Positions 34,751 to 44,678 are shown, numbered from the stretch's first letter. The stretch is DNA of 64,000 nucleotides from Streptacidiphilus albus JL83 (GCF_000744705.1 NZ_JQML01000001.1:434001-498000); one strand, 5' to 3'. Made by a program: numbers and translations. Notes: a model not told the origin generated them from the sequence alone.

Positions 34751-36112
34751 CTACTTGTACTTGTCGCCCGCGGTCTGGGTCAGCGCCTGGACCTGCTTCA
34801 GTGCGCTGGCCACGCTCATCTGGCCGGCGATCGCGTCGCTGAGCAACTGGGAGGCCTGGGTGCCGAAGTCGGTGAACTCGGGAATGTCGACGAACTGGAT
34901 TCCGGGCGTGGGCCGCGGCTGCACCCCCGGGTTCTGCGGGTCGGCCGTGTCGATGGCGGTGAGCGTCGGCGCTGCGAAGGCCGAGGCGCTGGCCAGGTAG
35001 TTCGGGTTGGAGTAGGTCGAGGTACGGGTGCCGGGCGGCACCTGTGCCCAGCCAAGCTTCTGGCCGACCAGGTTGATGTAGCCCTTGCCGGAGGCCCAGG
35101 AGATGAACTTCCAGGCGTCGGCCTGGTGGGTGCTGGCCTTCTCGATCGCCCAGGCCCAGGTGTACAGCCAGCCGGAGTTGCTGGTGTCCACGACCGGCGC
35201 CGGGACGTAGCCCACCTTGCCGGTCACCGGGGAGCCGGCGGTGTCCAGCGATCCGGCCGCGGAGGTGGCGTCGTACCACATCGCCACCTTGCTCTGCTGG
35301 AAGTCGTTGAGGCACTCGGTGAAGCCGGACTGGGCGGCGCCGGGTTCGCCGGCCTGCTTGATCAGGTTGACGTAGAAGTTCGTGGCGCTGGTGAAGCCGG
35401 GGGCCGTGACCTGGGCGTTCCAGTTCTGGTCGAGCCAGGTGCCGCCGAAGGTGTTGACGACGGTGGTCAGCGGGGCCAGGACCTCGCCCCAGCCGGGCTG
35501 GCCGCGCAGGCAGATCCCGCGCATCCCGGGCTCGGCGCCATTGAGCTTCACCGCCAGGGCCGCGACCTGCTGCCAGGTCGGGTGGGCCGGCATGGTCAGG
35601 CCCTTGGCCGCGAAGACGTCCTTGCGGTACATCAGGAACGAGGACTCGCCGTAGAACGGCTCGCCGTAGAGCTGGCCGTCCGCGCCGGTCAGCGACTCGG
35701 CGATCGGCTTGAGGATGTCCGCCTGGTCGAACCCCGGGTCGGCGGCGACGTCGCTGTTCAGCGGCGCGAGCCAGCCGTTCTTGGAGTAGAAGGGAATCTC
35801 GAAGTTGGACAACGTGGCCACGTCGTACTGCCCGGCCTGGGTGGAGAACTCCTGGCTGGCCTTGTCGCGCAGCGAGTCCTCGGGAAGCACCGTGAAGTCG
35901 ACCTTGATGCCGGTCTGCTTGGTGAAGTTGGCCGCCGTCAGGTTCTCCAGGTCGACCATCTGCGCGTTGTTGACCATGAGCACGTGGATGGTGTTCGCCG
36001 CGTCGGCACCGCCGGCGGTGCCGGCGCCGGCGCCGGAGCAGGCGCTGAGCGAAGCGGCCGCCATCGCTATGGCAGTGACCGGTACCAGTACACGGAATCT
36101 CGGGGATCGCAT
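34751..36112 (-). CDS. Extracellular solute-binding lipoprotein (CUT1 family)
   Basis: This 453-residue protein has a lipoprotein signal: hydrophobic stretch to residue 22, lipobox LSAC with Cys 25 as the anchored residue. The mature part is a family-1 carbohydrate-binding protein with LMYRKDVFAAKGLTMPAHPT and WAWAIEKASTHQADAWKFI-type motifs. It captures the sugar or polyol outside the membrane for the two permeases downstream. It is followed by a hairpin. Confidence 0.9.
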   Translation of the reverse strand: MRSPRFRVLVPVTAIAMAAASLSACSGAGAGTAGGADAANTIHVLMVNNAQMVDLENLTAANFTKQTGIKVDFTVLPEDSLRDKASQEFSTQAGQYDVATLSNFEIPFYSKNGWLAPLNSDVAADPGFDQADILKPIAESLTGADGQLYGEPFYGESSFLMYRKDVFAAKGLTMPAHPTWQQVAALAVKLNGAEPGMRGICLRGQPGWGEVLAPLTTVVNTFGGTWLDQNWNAQVTAPGFTSATNFYVNLIKQAGEPGAAQSGFTECLNDFQQSKVAMWYDATSAAGSLDTAGSPVTGKVGYVPAPVVDTSNSGWLYTWAWAIEKASTHQADAWKFISWASGKGYINLVGQKLGWAQVPPGTRTSTYSNPNYLASASAFAAPTLTAIDTADPQNPGVQPRPTPGIQFVDIPEFTDFGTQASQLLSDAIAGQMSVASALKQVQALTQTAGDKYK

Positions 36113-36256
36113 GGTTGTGCCTGCCTTCTCTTCCGGTTGCCGTCGGTGTACGTCGGCAGGAGACGTGCCTCTCCAAGGGGTGGTGTTTCTCCGGGCGGCG
36201 TCCGTGCTGTGGACGTCGAAAAGTGAGCGGTGGTGCGGTTGGTACCGGTCGAGGCG

Positions 36257-37018
36257 TCAGACCCTCGTGACGTCGATCCCTCGGGAATGAAGTTCCGCGG
36301 CGTGCTCCGCTGTGAGGGCGGTATCGGTGACGAAGCGTTCGAAGTCACTGAGGCCGGCGAATCGGACGAAGGAGTCCACGCCGTACTTGCTGCTGTCCGC
36401 GACGAAGATCCGACGCCGCGACACCCGCATCGCCATGCTCTTCACAGCAGCGACCGCGCCGAAGGGGACGGTGACTCCGTGTTCGAGGGTGACGCCGTTG
36501 GCTCCCATGAATGCCAGGTCCAGGACGAAGGTCTCCAACATGGCCACCGCCCAGTGGTCGACGACGGCCAGGGTCTGCGCCCTGACCCGTCCGCCGATCA
36601 CGATCACCTCGACGTTCGGCCTCTCGACGAGCGCGGTCGCGATGGCCATCGAGGGCGTCACCACCGTGATCGGGCGCTCGGGCTTCAGGTGCTCGGCGAC
36701 CAACTGGGGAAGGTGGCCCTCGTCGATGTAGATCGACTCGGCGGACCGCACCAGGCCCACGGCCGCTGCCGCGATGCGGTTCTTCTCCTCGTGCCGCCGC
36801 CGTGCACGCATCGGCAAGTCACTGTCGAAGGTGAGCCGTTCCACCGGTACTGCGCCGCCGTAGACCCGGCGGACCAGGCCTTGGCGCTCCAGCTTGCCCA
36901 GGTCGCGACGGATGGTCTCCTGGGCAAGGCCCAGCTCCTGGGCGATCTTTGACACGTCCAGCCGTCCGGCCGAGCGGGCCCGTTCGATGAGCCACTGACG
37001 CCTCTCCAGTGCGTACAT
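36257..37018 (-). CDS. DeoR-family transcriptional regulator
   Basis: This 253-residue protein has the DeoR HTH at about residues 5-60 (IAQELGLAQETIRRDLGKLE) and a DeoRC sensor domain that binds a phosphorylated sugar (IYIDEGHLPQLVAEHL, VIVIGGRVR). It leads the operon of importer and dehydrogenase genes and probably represses it. GGAGGTGA lies 10 bases before ATG 37018. A palindrome in its own promoter suggests autoregulation. Confidence 0.9.
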   Translation of the reverse strand: MYALERRQWLIERARSAGRLDVSKIAQELGLAQETIRRDLGKLERQGLVRRVYGGAVPVERLTFDSDLPMRARRRHEEKNRIAAAAVGLVRSAESIYIDEGHLPQLVAEHLKPERPITVVTPSMAIATALVERPNVEVIVIGGRVRAQTLAVVDHWAVAMLETFVLDLAFMGANGVTLEHGVTVPFGAVAAVKSMAMRVSRRRIFVADSSKYGVDSFVRFAGLSDFERFVTDTALTAEHAAELHSRGIDVTRV

Positions 37019-37059
37019 CCCGGCTCACCTCCGCTGCCCGATCGTGTCCGACTGCCACG

Positions 37060-37088
37060 AGTTTTGTGTGTGACATGTCACCCGTCAA
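37060..37088 (-). promoter_or_regulatory. deoR promoter with palindromic operator in the spacer
   Basis: On the minus strand TTGACG (37088-37083) and AAAACT (37065-37060) are 17 bases apart. The perfect palindrome GTGACATGTCAC (37070-37081) fills the spacer, so a bound protein would exclude RNA polymerase. Confidence 0.6.
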
Positions 37089-37344
37089 GAGCCCTGGACG
37101 GCCCCTGGGCAACGGGAATGACCGGTTGTGCCCGGTCGGCGGTATCCCTGCCCGAGGACCCCGTCAGGGCTGCCCGCTCCCTGACCGCGTCGTTCCCGAT
37201 CGGCTCGGCAGACCGGGCATTCCGGTGTCGGACTTCGAGATCCCCCTGGACGGCAGGGTGACCCATCTCGGCAGCGGTCTGCAACGAAGAGTCTCAGGTA
37301 CAGCCGTACCGGCGGCGTCATGAATGAGCCTGGAAAGGGAACCC

Positions 37345-37608
37345 GTGCTTGAGAACCGAGGACTGGAAATCATCATCCTGGCGGTCGTGGTCCTGCTCCT
37401 GTTCGGAGCCAAACGCCTGCCCGACTCGGCCCGTGCCCTGGGCAAGTCGCTGCGCATCCTCAAGTCCGAGGTCGGGGCCATGAAGGCGGACGATACGGAC
37501 GCGGCCCCAGCCCACCTGGTCGAACCGACCAGGACGATCCCGGCCACCCTCGGACAGAGCGCCGAAGCCGAACCCCGCCGCGACACCCAGCCCGCCGAAA
37601 GGCCCTGA
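37345..37608 (+). CDS. tatA: TatA/TatE-like twin-arginine translocase subunit
   Basis: This 87-residue protein from GTG 37345 (AAAGGGA upstream) has one N-terminal helix (LEIIILAVVVLLLFGAKRLP) and an amphipathic helix (SARALGKSLRILKSEV). A polar tail follows, the standard TatA plan including the FG-hinge. An ATG at 37324 would add seven residues without a ribosome site. It stands alone, so it is probably an extra TatA copy rather than part of a tatAC operon. Confidence 0.82.
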   Translation: MLENRGLEIIILAVVVLLLFGAKRLPDSARALGKSLRILKSEVGAMKADDTDAAPAHLVEPTRTIPATLGQSAEAEPRRDTQPAERP

Positions 37609-38291
37609 TGGTCTGTCACCACAACATCCGGTGCGGCACGAATGGGACTGTGCCGTGTCCCCGCCTCCTGAAGGACTGCGGGAACACGGCGCCGGGTGTC
37701 TCGGCAAGGGCCATTGGCAGCCCTTCCCGAGCGTGGGGCCCGACGTCACCGGCTCACCGCCCGGGGGAGGTAGGTGAACCGGAGCAGGAGGGGCGCCGGC
37801 AGCCAGAACTGCCATGCCGGGAGTCCAGCGCTTCCCGGACCCGCTGGAGGCGAACCCCGGCAAGGCGAGAAGCTGTGCAGCAACTCTGCGGCAACCACCC
37901 CTGATTCGCTGCATGACGGGCCCCGGATTGGCCTACCGGGCATGCCTCGCGAGCTTTCACTCCAGCGGGTGAGCAGAGCAATGCCGCAAGGCGTGCCAGG
38001 CCCCTTCCGGAACGGCCGGTGCCGTAGCAATTCACGCCTCGGAAGCTCGAACGACCCGGGCTTCACAGGGAGACTCCGATGTCTCCGGCAAGGCCCGGTC
38101 CAGCAGCATGGACGTGACCGTCACTCCAGGAGCAAAAGGCCAGGCCAGAGGCGCTTTCAGCCACCCCGCCCATGGCGGTACGATCTCTCAACCGGATGGA
38201 TCAAAGGTCTGGCTCCTGCAGCTGACGCGGCGTCGCCGCCGAAGAGCTTCGGACAAGTGGCGAAGAATCATCGAGAAGGGAGGGTGCAGGC
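37609..38291. other. 683-base gap without a supported gene
   Basis: Short open frames here have no family-like sequence, and codon usage is not steady in any frame. The last 100 bases are probably the promoter and leader of the GntR gene. Nothing else is visible. Confidence 0.4.
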
Positions 38292-38975
38292 ATGGTCCAG
38301 GTTCGCCGGGAACCGCTGGCCGATCAGGCGGCCGAGCTGCTGCTCACGCGCATCCGATCGGGCGAGTGGAAGCTCGGCGAGAAGCTTCCCGGGGAGACCA
38401 CCCTCGCCCCGCAGCTGGGCGTGGGCCGGTCCACCGTCCGTGAGGCGATCAGACAGCTCGCCGGGCGCGGGGTGCTCGCCACCCGCCAGGGCGCGGGCGT
38501 CTTCGTCACCGCCCTCGACGCGCCCGAGGACTGGAACACCGTGCTGCGCCGTGTCGGCATCGTCGCCGTGATCGAGGCCCGGCTCGCGATCGAGACCGAA
38601 GCCGCCGCGCTCGCCGCCGAACGCCGCACACCCGCCGAGCTGCGCACCATCCGGCGCGCCCCGAAGCAGCGCACGGGCCACCGCGCCGACACCGACACCG
38701 ACTCCGACACCGAGCAGCACGTCGACGCCGACACGGCGTTCCACCGCTCCGTTCTCGTGGCCGCGCACAACGCGATCCTCACCGAGCTCTTCGACGACTT
38801 CACGCCGCACAGTCGGCGCGCGATGATCGACATGCTCCGCCTCGGCGAGTCCGACCCCGAGCTCGACCACGACCTCCATGTCCGTCTGGTCGAGGCGGTC
38901 GCCGACCGCGACGGCGCCGCCGCGGCCGAACTGAGCCGCAACCACCTGCTCGTGATGAAGGAGCGGCTGGCGTGA
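38292..38975 (+). CDS. GntR-family regulator, FadR-like
   Basis: This 227-residue protein has a winged HTH at about residues 8-75 (RSGEWKLGEKLPGETTLAPQ, GRSTVREAIRQLAGRGVL). A helical FCD-type effector domain follows, with AFHRSVLVAAHN and LHVRLVEAVADRD. An unusual Thr-Asp-Asp-rich linker lies near residue 135. GGGAGG is upstream of ATG. Its stop overlaps the next gene as GTGA, so it is cotranscribed with and probably controls the hydrolase. Confidence 0.88.
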   Translation: MVQVRREPLADQAAELLLTRIRSGEWKLGEKLPGETTLAPQLGVGRSTVREAIRQLAGRGVLATRQGAGVFVTALDAPEDWNTVLRRVGIVAVIEARLAIETEAAALAAERRTPAELRTIRRAPKQRTGHRADTDTDSDTEQHVDADTAFHRSVLVAAHNAILTELFDDFTPHSRRAMIDMLRLGESDPELDHDLHVRLVEAVADRDGAAAAELSRNHLLVMKERLA

Positions 38976-40273
38976 GCGGCACCGCCGTCCCGCCCGGAGC
39001 ACCGGACGGTTCCGGCCGGCCATGGAGCGCGGACGTGGTGGACCGGCTCTCGGCCGAACTCGGACGCCGGTTCGGAGCGGCCGGACTCGGACCCGTCCCG
39101 ACCGTGGCGACGCTGGTCGAGGACGACGGGGAGCGGACCAGGCACCGGATCCTGATCGAGGACGAGCCGGTGCCCCTGACTGTGGACGTGCTGGTACCGA
39201 CCGGGCAACGGCCGTCCCGGACCGTCTTCCTGCTGCCGGGCGGCGGGCTCAACACGGCTGCAGACTTCCTCACCCCACGCGGTCGCGGACTCGCCGACTT
39301 CCTCTGCGCGCACGGATTCCTCGCCATCGGGATCTCACGCCGCGAGGACGGTCTGACCTCCAACTCCACCTCGACCGGGACCTCGACCGGGACCGGAACC
39401 GACGTCCGCGACTGGGGCCTGGTCCGGCACCGAGGGGATGCCCTCCGGGTCGTGGCGGCGGCGCAGACGGTCCTCCCCCAGCCCTACGACCTGCTCGGGC
39501 ACTCCGCCGGAGCCGTCCTGGCCCTGGACCTCGCCGCCACCACCCCGACCGGCCCCGCGCCCGGCCCCGCACCGGGCCCCGGCCCGGACCGGGTCATCGT
39601 GCTCGACACGACCGGCCCCTACGACCCCCGGGCCGAGCCCGCACTCGCGGCCCGCGCGGAGGACCTCCTGACCGCGTGTCAAAAGCTGCTGGAGCAGGGC
39701 GTACAGGTGGTGGACCCCGGCCTCAAGGCCCTGTTCGCCCGGGCCGCGACCGACCCCGAGGGCGCAAGCCCGGTCCCGCGCCCGGTCGCGGGCCCCGCCA
39801 CCTCCTTCAGCAACGCGGGCCTGCTGCACTACGCGCTGATCAGGACGTCCGACCTGCCCGGTCCGGCCAACTGGATCTACCGCCAGGGCTTCAGCGGCGG
39901 CCGGTACCTCTTCGCGGACTCCCCCGCCGAGGACCGGTTCGAGCTGGACCACACCCCGATCGGGGTGTGGTCGGCGGCCGTGGCCCGACTCGGCAGCGGA
40001 CTCCAGCCCACCGCGCTGCTGCGCGACCTGGCCGCCGTCTGGGCGGGCCGCGAGGAGGTCCACCGCATCGACTGGTCCGCCATCCGCGCGGAGGTGATCT
40101 GGGTCAACACCGGCCTCGGCCGGGGCGACCACGACCACGGCCCCCGCCTGATCCGCGAGCGCGCCGGCACACCGGTGCGCTTCACCGTGCTGCCGGGCTA
40201 CGGGCACGGTGACGTCGTCTGGTCGGCCACCGCCGAACAGGACCTCTGGCGCTCACTGCTGCCCGGGGCCTGA
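38972..40273 (+). CDS. Alpha/beta hydrolase with lid insert
   Basis: This 433-residue protein has VFLLPGGGLNTAADF as oxyanion region, the nucleophile motif LLGHSAGAVLALDL and a late GYGHGDVVWS as probable His. It is longer than usual. Low-complexity Thr/Ser (TSTGTSTGTGT) and Pro-Gly (APGPAPGPGP) tracts have expanded inside loops. GTG 38972 overlaps the GntR stop. The substrate is unknown. Confidence 0.78.
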   Translation: MSGTAVPPGAPDGSGRPWSADVVDRLSAELGRRFGAAGLGPVPTVATLVEDDGERTRHRILIEDEPVPLTVDVLVPTGQRPSRTVFLLPGGGLNTAADFLTPRGRGLADFLCAHGFLAIGISRREDGLTSNSTSTGTSTGTGTDVRDWGLVRHRGDALRVVAAAQTVLPQPYDLLGHSAGAVLALDLAATTPTGPAPGPAPGPGPDRVIVLDTTGPYDPRAEPALAARAEDLLTACQKLLEQGVQVVDPGLKALFARAATDPEGASPVPRPVAGPATSFSNAGLLHYALIRTSDLPGPANWIYRQGFSGGRYLFADSPAEDRFELDHTPIGVWSAAVARLGSGLQPTALLRDLAAVWAGREEVHRIDWSAIRAEVIWVNTGLGRGDHDHGPRLIRERAGTPVRFTVLPGYGHGDVVWSATAEQDLWRSLLPGA

Positions 40274-40606
40274 CCGGCGCCCCGTCGGCCCCGCACTGTT
40301 GGCAGTAGCGCTGCGGCCCCGGCTGCGGCAATGACCCCATGGCATCGACGATCCGGCGCCCGTCCCGGCCTGTCACTACCGGATCCAGCCGAAACCTGCA
40401 GGTCAGAGCCTCACTTGCCGCAGGAGTCCGTCAGTGCCACGGTAGTTGTGCCCACCGGGACCGGCTCACGCACGCGGGCGGCCCGGCCGACGACCTCGTG
40501 GGCGCACTGCTGGGATCGGTGGCGTGACGGCCCTCGCTCGCATGCGCTTCGGCGCGGACCGGGACGCCTGCGGGCCGAGTCCCGGAGCCGCGCCGGTCGC
40601 GCTCGG
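40274..40606. other. 333-base gap without a supported gene
   Basis: The gap lies between two convergent genes. I see no recognisable protein fragment, RNA or strong hairpin. Confidence 0.4.
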
Positions 40607-41302
40607 TCAGCGGGAGGTGGTGACCAGGCCGGCCTCGTAGGCGAGGATGACCAGTTGGACCCGGTCGCGGGCGTTCAGCTTGGAGAGCAGCCGACTGACG
40701 TAGGTCTTGACCGTGGTCACACTGAGGCACAGCGCAGTGGCGATCTCGGTGTTGGACAGGCCCTGGCCGATCAGTGTCAGCACCTGCGTCTCCCGGTCGG
40801 TGATGGCACTCAGCTCGGCCGGTGGAGTCGCAGGGGCAGGGGTCGTGCTCGGCCGTGCCGCGCTGAAGTCGGCGATCAGTCGGCGGGTCACGCTCGGGGC
40901 GAGCAGGGCGTCGCCGACGGCCACGACCCGGACCGCTCCCAGGATGTCGTCCAGCGCCATGTCCTTGACCAGGAACCCGGATGCGCCCGCGCGCAGCGCC
41001 CCGTAGACGCACTCGTCGTCGTCGAAGGTGGTGAGGATCAGTACCCGGCAGTGCTCGTCGGCGCTGACGATCCGTCGGGTGGCTTCGAGGCCGTCCATCC
41101 CGGGCATCCGGATGTCCATCACCACCACGTCCGGCCGGAGCTCCCGCGCGAGCTGCACCGCCTCGGCCCCGTTGCCTGCCTCCGCGACCACCTCCAGGTC
41201 CGGGGCGTCGGTGACGACCATCCGCAGCGAGGCGCGGACCAGTGGCTGGTCGTCGACGAGCAGGATCCGAACTCGCGCGGACCCGGTGGTGGGGATGGTC
41301 AC
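40607..41302 (-). CDS. NarL/LuxR-type response regulator
   Basis: This 231-residue protein has a receiver domain (about 10-125, ILLVDDQPLVRASL with phosphoacceptor Asp in VVVMDIRMPGMDG, Lys in GFLVKDM) and a LuxR HTH (about 165-225, LTLIGQGLSNTEIATALCLS). GTG 41302 overlaps the stop of the sensor kinase, so the pair is translated together. It probably controls the divergent ABC transporter. Confidence 0.92.
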   Translation of the reverse strand: MTIPTTGSARVRILLVDDQPLVRASLRMVVTDAPDLEVVAEAGNGAEAVQLARELRPDVVVMDIRMPGMDGLEATRRIVSADEHCRVLILTTFDDDECVYGALRAGASGFLVKDMALDDILGAVRVVAVGDALLAPSVTRRLIADFSAARPSTTPAPATPPAELSAITDRETQVLTLIGQGLSNTEIATALCLSVTTVKTYVSRLLSKLNARDRVQLVILAYEAGLVTTSR

Positions 41303-42579
41303 GGTGCTCCTGTCGGTATCGGCAGCCGGGCGGCGACGCGGAAGCCGCCGCTCGGGCGGGGGCCGGCGGTGAAGTGGCCGCCGAGCAGGTCCACCCGCTC
41401 GCGCATGCCCAGCAGACCGTAGCCGACTCCCTCCCGCTCCCCCGTGCCCTCCCGGGCGCGTGGTGGGCCGGCAGCGTCCAACTCGCCAGGGTCCTGGATC
41501 TCGACGGCCAGTTCGCGCTCGCCGCAGTCGACCAGGATCAGACACGACCGCGTGTCCGCGTGGCGGACCACATTGGTGACCGACTCCTCGACGATCCGGT
41601 ACGCCGCCAGGTCCACCTCGGCGGGCAGCGGCCGCCGGTGGCCCGACCAGTGGACCTCGACGCGGACGCCTGCCGCGGTGGTGTTCCTGGCCAGCCGGTC
41701 CAGGTCGGCCAGGCCGGGCAGCGGACCGAGCCCGGTCTCGGACCGGGTCGCATCCGGCGGGCCGTCGGCCGCGCGCAGCGCGACCAGCATCCGGCGCAGA
41801 CCGGACAGCGTCTCCCGCCCGGCCGCCTCCACCTCGCCCAGAGCGTCCCGGGCCGCCTCCGGCTGGGTGGTGAGCACCCGGCGTGCCGCACCCGCCTGCA
41901 GCGCGACGATGCCGAGGGTGTGCGCGACCATGTCGTGCAGTTCCCGGGCGATTCGCAGCCGCTCGGCCGCCACCGCACTCTCGGCCGCGTGCGCCCGCTC
42001 CAGCGCCCGCTCCGCCGCCTGGTGCTCGTGCGCCTGCCGCGACAGGTTGCCGAGCAGCCAGGCGACCACGGCTGTCAGCGCGACGGCGAGCAGGGTCGAG
42101 GTGCCGATGACGAAGCCGAGCCAGAGCCGCACCGCCGGAAGGCCGACCAGGACCGCCGTCGTCATCGCCGCCGCCACCGTCGACTCCCGGCGCGGCCGGC
42201 CTGCGGCGATGGACCAGAGCGCGATGTCCGCGGGCAGGAAGGTCGGGAACTGGATCTCGGTGGAGCTCAGTGCCAGGGCCGCGAACACCGAACCCAGGAG
42301 CAGCAGCCCGAGCGCGACCGGTGGCCGGCGGCGCAGCAGAGCGCTCCCGAGCAGGACCGACACGGTACCCGCGCTGAGGTTGACCATGCTGTGCAGGTGC
42401 AACTGCCAGCCCGTGTAGCCTCCCGAGGCCTCGCCGGGCAGCCGGACCAGGAAGGTCAGCGAGTAGGCCGCGCCCACGACCCAGGCCAGCGCCGTCCACA
42501 CCCCCATCGGCACGCGCCTGAGGAGTGGACGGGTGGGTGTCCGGCGTGGTGCGGACGCGCGCAGGCTGGGAACGGACAT
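41299..42579 (-). CDS. Sensor histidine kinase (HisKA_3)
   Basis: This 426-residue kinase has several N-terminal membrane helices (about 30-200), a coiled linker and the HisKA_3 box ARELHDMVAHTLGIVALQAG with the phosphorylated His. The ATP site is NVVRHADTRS and GYGLLGMRERVDLLGG. ATG 42579 is chosen; a TACGAT box about 10 bases upstream suggests a leaderless message. It is divergent from the ABC transporter operon. Confidence 0.9.
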   Translation of the reverse strand: MSVPSLRASAPRRTPTRPLLRRVPMGVWTALAWVVGAAYSLTFLVRLPGEASGGYTGWQLHLHSMVNLSAGTVSVLLGSALLRRRPPVALGLLLLGSVFAALALSSTEIQFPTFLPADIALWSIAAGRPRRESTVAAAMTTAVLVGLPAVRLWLGFVIGTSTLLAVALTAVVAWLLGNLSRQAHEHQAAERALERAHAAESAVAAERLRIARELHDMVAHTLGIVALQAGAARRVLTTQPEAARDALGEVEAAGRETLSGLRRMLVALRAADGPPDATRSETGLGPLPGLADLDRLARNTTAAGVRVEVHWSGHRRPLPAEVDLAAYRIVEESVTNVVRHADTRSCLILVDCGERELAVEIQDPGELDAAGPPRAREGTGEREGVGYGLLGMRERVDLLGGHFTAGPRPSGGFRVAARLPIPTGAP

Positions 42580-42703
42580 GCAGCGATCGTAATCAGCGCC
42601 CCGGCCCCCCGGCATCCGACCACGGCGGTACTACCAGGGATGACAGCCGGTCCGTCAGTTGTCCACGCCGGTAGGACGACGCGGGGGTGCCTGCCGGACA
42701 ATC

Positions 42704-43624
42704 GTGGACCCCGTGATCGAAACCCACGACCTCACCAAGCGCTACGGTCCGGCCCTTGCCGTCGACCGTCTCACCTTCACTGTCCGCCCCGGCTGCGTGA
42801 CCGGCTTCCTGGGCCCGAACGGAGCCGGGAAGAGCACCACGCTCCGCATGATCATCGGCTTGAACACCCCGACCGGCGGCAGCGTCACCGTCCAGGGCAC
42901 CCGCTTCCGCGACCACCCGCGCGGTCTGCGCCATGTCGGCGCACTGCTCGACGCGAGCGACGTCCACGGCGGGCGGAGCGCCGCCGCCCATCTCGGCGTG
43001 CTGGCCCGCACCAACGCGATACCGCTGCGGCGGGTGGCGGAGGTACTGGACGAAGTCGGGCTGGCCGACGCCGCACGCCGCCGGATCGGCGGCTTCTCGC
43101 TGGGCATGCGGCAGCGCCTCGGCATCGCCGCCGCGCTGCTCGGCGATCCGCCGGTGCTGCTCTTCGACGAGCCGCTCAACGGCCTCGACCCGGAGGGCGT
43201 GCGGTGGATTCGCGGCCTGTTCCGCCGGCTGGCCGCCGAGGGCCGCACGGTGCTGGTCTCCAGCCATCTGATGAGCGAGATGGAGAACACCGCCGACCGG
43301 CTGATCGTCATCGGCCGCGGCCGCCTGATCGCGGACGAGCCGCTGTCGGCGTTCGCCGCACGCGGCACCGGGGCCGGCGTCCGGGTCCGCACTCCGGATG
43401 TCCCGGCACTGGCCCGCGCGGTCACCGCGGCCGGGGCGGCGGCCCGCCCCGACGGTCAGGACGCGCTGCTGGTCACCGGCCTGAGCAAGGACCGGATCGG
43501 CGACCTGGCCTTCGAGCACGGCCTGCGGCTGCATGAACTGGTCGTCAACAGCGCCTCCTTGGAGAGCGCATTCATGGAACTCACCGCCGACAGCGTCGAA
43601 TACCCCGCAGGAGACCAGCGATGA
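42704..43624 (+). CDS. ABC transporter ATP-binding protein
   Basis: This is a 306-residue ATPase with Walker A GPNGAGKST, signature FSLGMRQRLGIAAAL, Walker B VLLFDEPLNGLDP and switch His in SSHLM. It is a one-domain drug- or antibiotic-export type. GTG 42704 is preferred, with GACAAT just upstream suggesting a leaderless start; GTG 42713 is the alternative. It overlaps the permease gene as ATGA. Confidence 0.9.
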   Translation: MDPVIETHDLTKRYGPALAVDRLTFTVRPGCVTGFLGPNGAGKSTTLRMIIGLNTPTGGSVTVQGTRFRDHPRGLRHVGALLDASDVHGGRSAAAHLGVLARTNAIPLRRVAEVLDEVGLADAARRRIGGFSLGMRQRLGIAAALLGDPPVLLFDEPLNGLDPEGVRWIRGLFRRLAAEGRTVLVSSHLMSEMENTADRLIVIGRGRLIADEPLSAFAARGTGAGVRVRTPDVPALARAVTAAGAAARPDGQDALLVTGLSKDRIGDLAFEHGLRLHELVVNSASLESAFMELTADSVEYPAGDQR

Positions 43625-44490
43625 CCGCCCTCGACTCCGCCTCCGCCATCGCTCCGGCCGAACGGCCCCCGGTGCAGGGTCCGCCGCCGCACGCCCGTGA
43701 CCTTCTGGCCGGCGAATGGTTCAAGCTCTGGTCCATGCGCTCCATGCGCTGGGGCTTCCTGCTGGCGGCCGTCGGCGTCGTCGTGCTCAACTTCGACGCG
43801 GCGCTCGCCGACGTCCAGAACTGGTCGCAGTACCCGGCGGCCATGCGGGCCCAGTTCCGGCCCTTCGGCTCGTTCGGCGACGTGTTCACCAACAACGCCG
43901 GCATCACCGAACTGCTGGTGGCAGGCACCCTCGGGGCGATGACCCTGGTCGGCGAGTACGCGTCCGGGCTGGCCAGGGTGACCTTCGCGGCCGTCCCCGA
44001 CCGGCGGGCGCTGATGGCCGCCAAGATCGCGGTGCTGACGGCGGTGATGCTGGGGTTCGGCGTCGTCGTGACCGGTACCTCGTTCTGGCTGGGCCAGGCC
44101 GTCCTCGCCGGCAAGCACGTCGGCATCTCGATCACCCAGGCGGGCATCTGGCAGGGGCTGGCCGCCGCGGCGCTGCTTCCGACGGTCAGCGCCCTGGTCG
44201 GCCTCGGCCTGGCCGCGGTGATCCGGCACAGCGCGGCGACGATCGTCGCGACCGTGACCGTGCTGCTGCTGATCCCGAACTTCATGACCGACCATCACCA
44301 CTGGTCGGCGTGCCTCTACCACGCCACGCCGTTCCGGGCCTTCCAGGTGCTGTACCAGCTGACGCCGACCCAGGCCAATCCGAACCTGCAGTATCCGGCC
44401 CACCCCGGTGGCGAGTGGTGGGTCTACCTGCTCTGGCCGCTGGTGTCGGCCGTGCTCGCACTGGTCCTGGTGGACCGCCGGGACCTGTGA
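43621..44490 (+). CDS. ABC-2 type permease
   Basis: This 289-residue membrane protein has about six helices and begins with a cytoplasmic HARDLLAGEWFKLWSMRS segment typical of ABC-2 permeases. It forms an exporter with the preceding ATPase. The divergent two-component system probably senses its substrate, as in LiaRS- or bacitracin-like modules. Confidence 0.85.
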   Translation: MTALDSASAIAPAERPPVQGPPPHARDLLAGEWFKLWSMRSMRWGFLLAAVGVVVLNFDAALADVQNWSQYPAAMRAQFRPFGSFGDVFTNNAGITELLVAGTLGAMTLVGEYASGLARVTFAAVPDRRALMAAKIAVLTAVMLGFGVVVTGTSFWLGQAVLAGKHVGISITQAGIWQGLAAAALLPTVSALVGLGLAAVIRHSAATIVATVTVLLLIPNFMTDHHHWSACLYHATPFRAFQVLYQLTPTQANPNLQYPAHPGGEWWVYLLWPLVSAVLALVLVDRRDL

Positions 44491-44678
44491 GTGGACGGTA
44501 CCGGGGTGGATCCCGGTGGGGTTGCCGAGGCCGGCGGCGTCCAGGGCGTGGACCACCGCATCCCGCCCCCCTGAGCGGTCCGGCCCCACCCGACGCCACG
44601 GCCCGGGCCGGACACCCGACCCGACACCGGGCCGGGCCGGGCCGGGCCGTGGCGCTTCCCTGACGGCCGGTCGGCCGG

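Noticed and set aside
44620-44655. GGGCC repeats before the VOC gene end
   Set aside because: A short simple-sequence run between convergent genes; it gives no clear hairpin or function.
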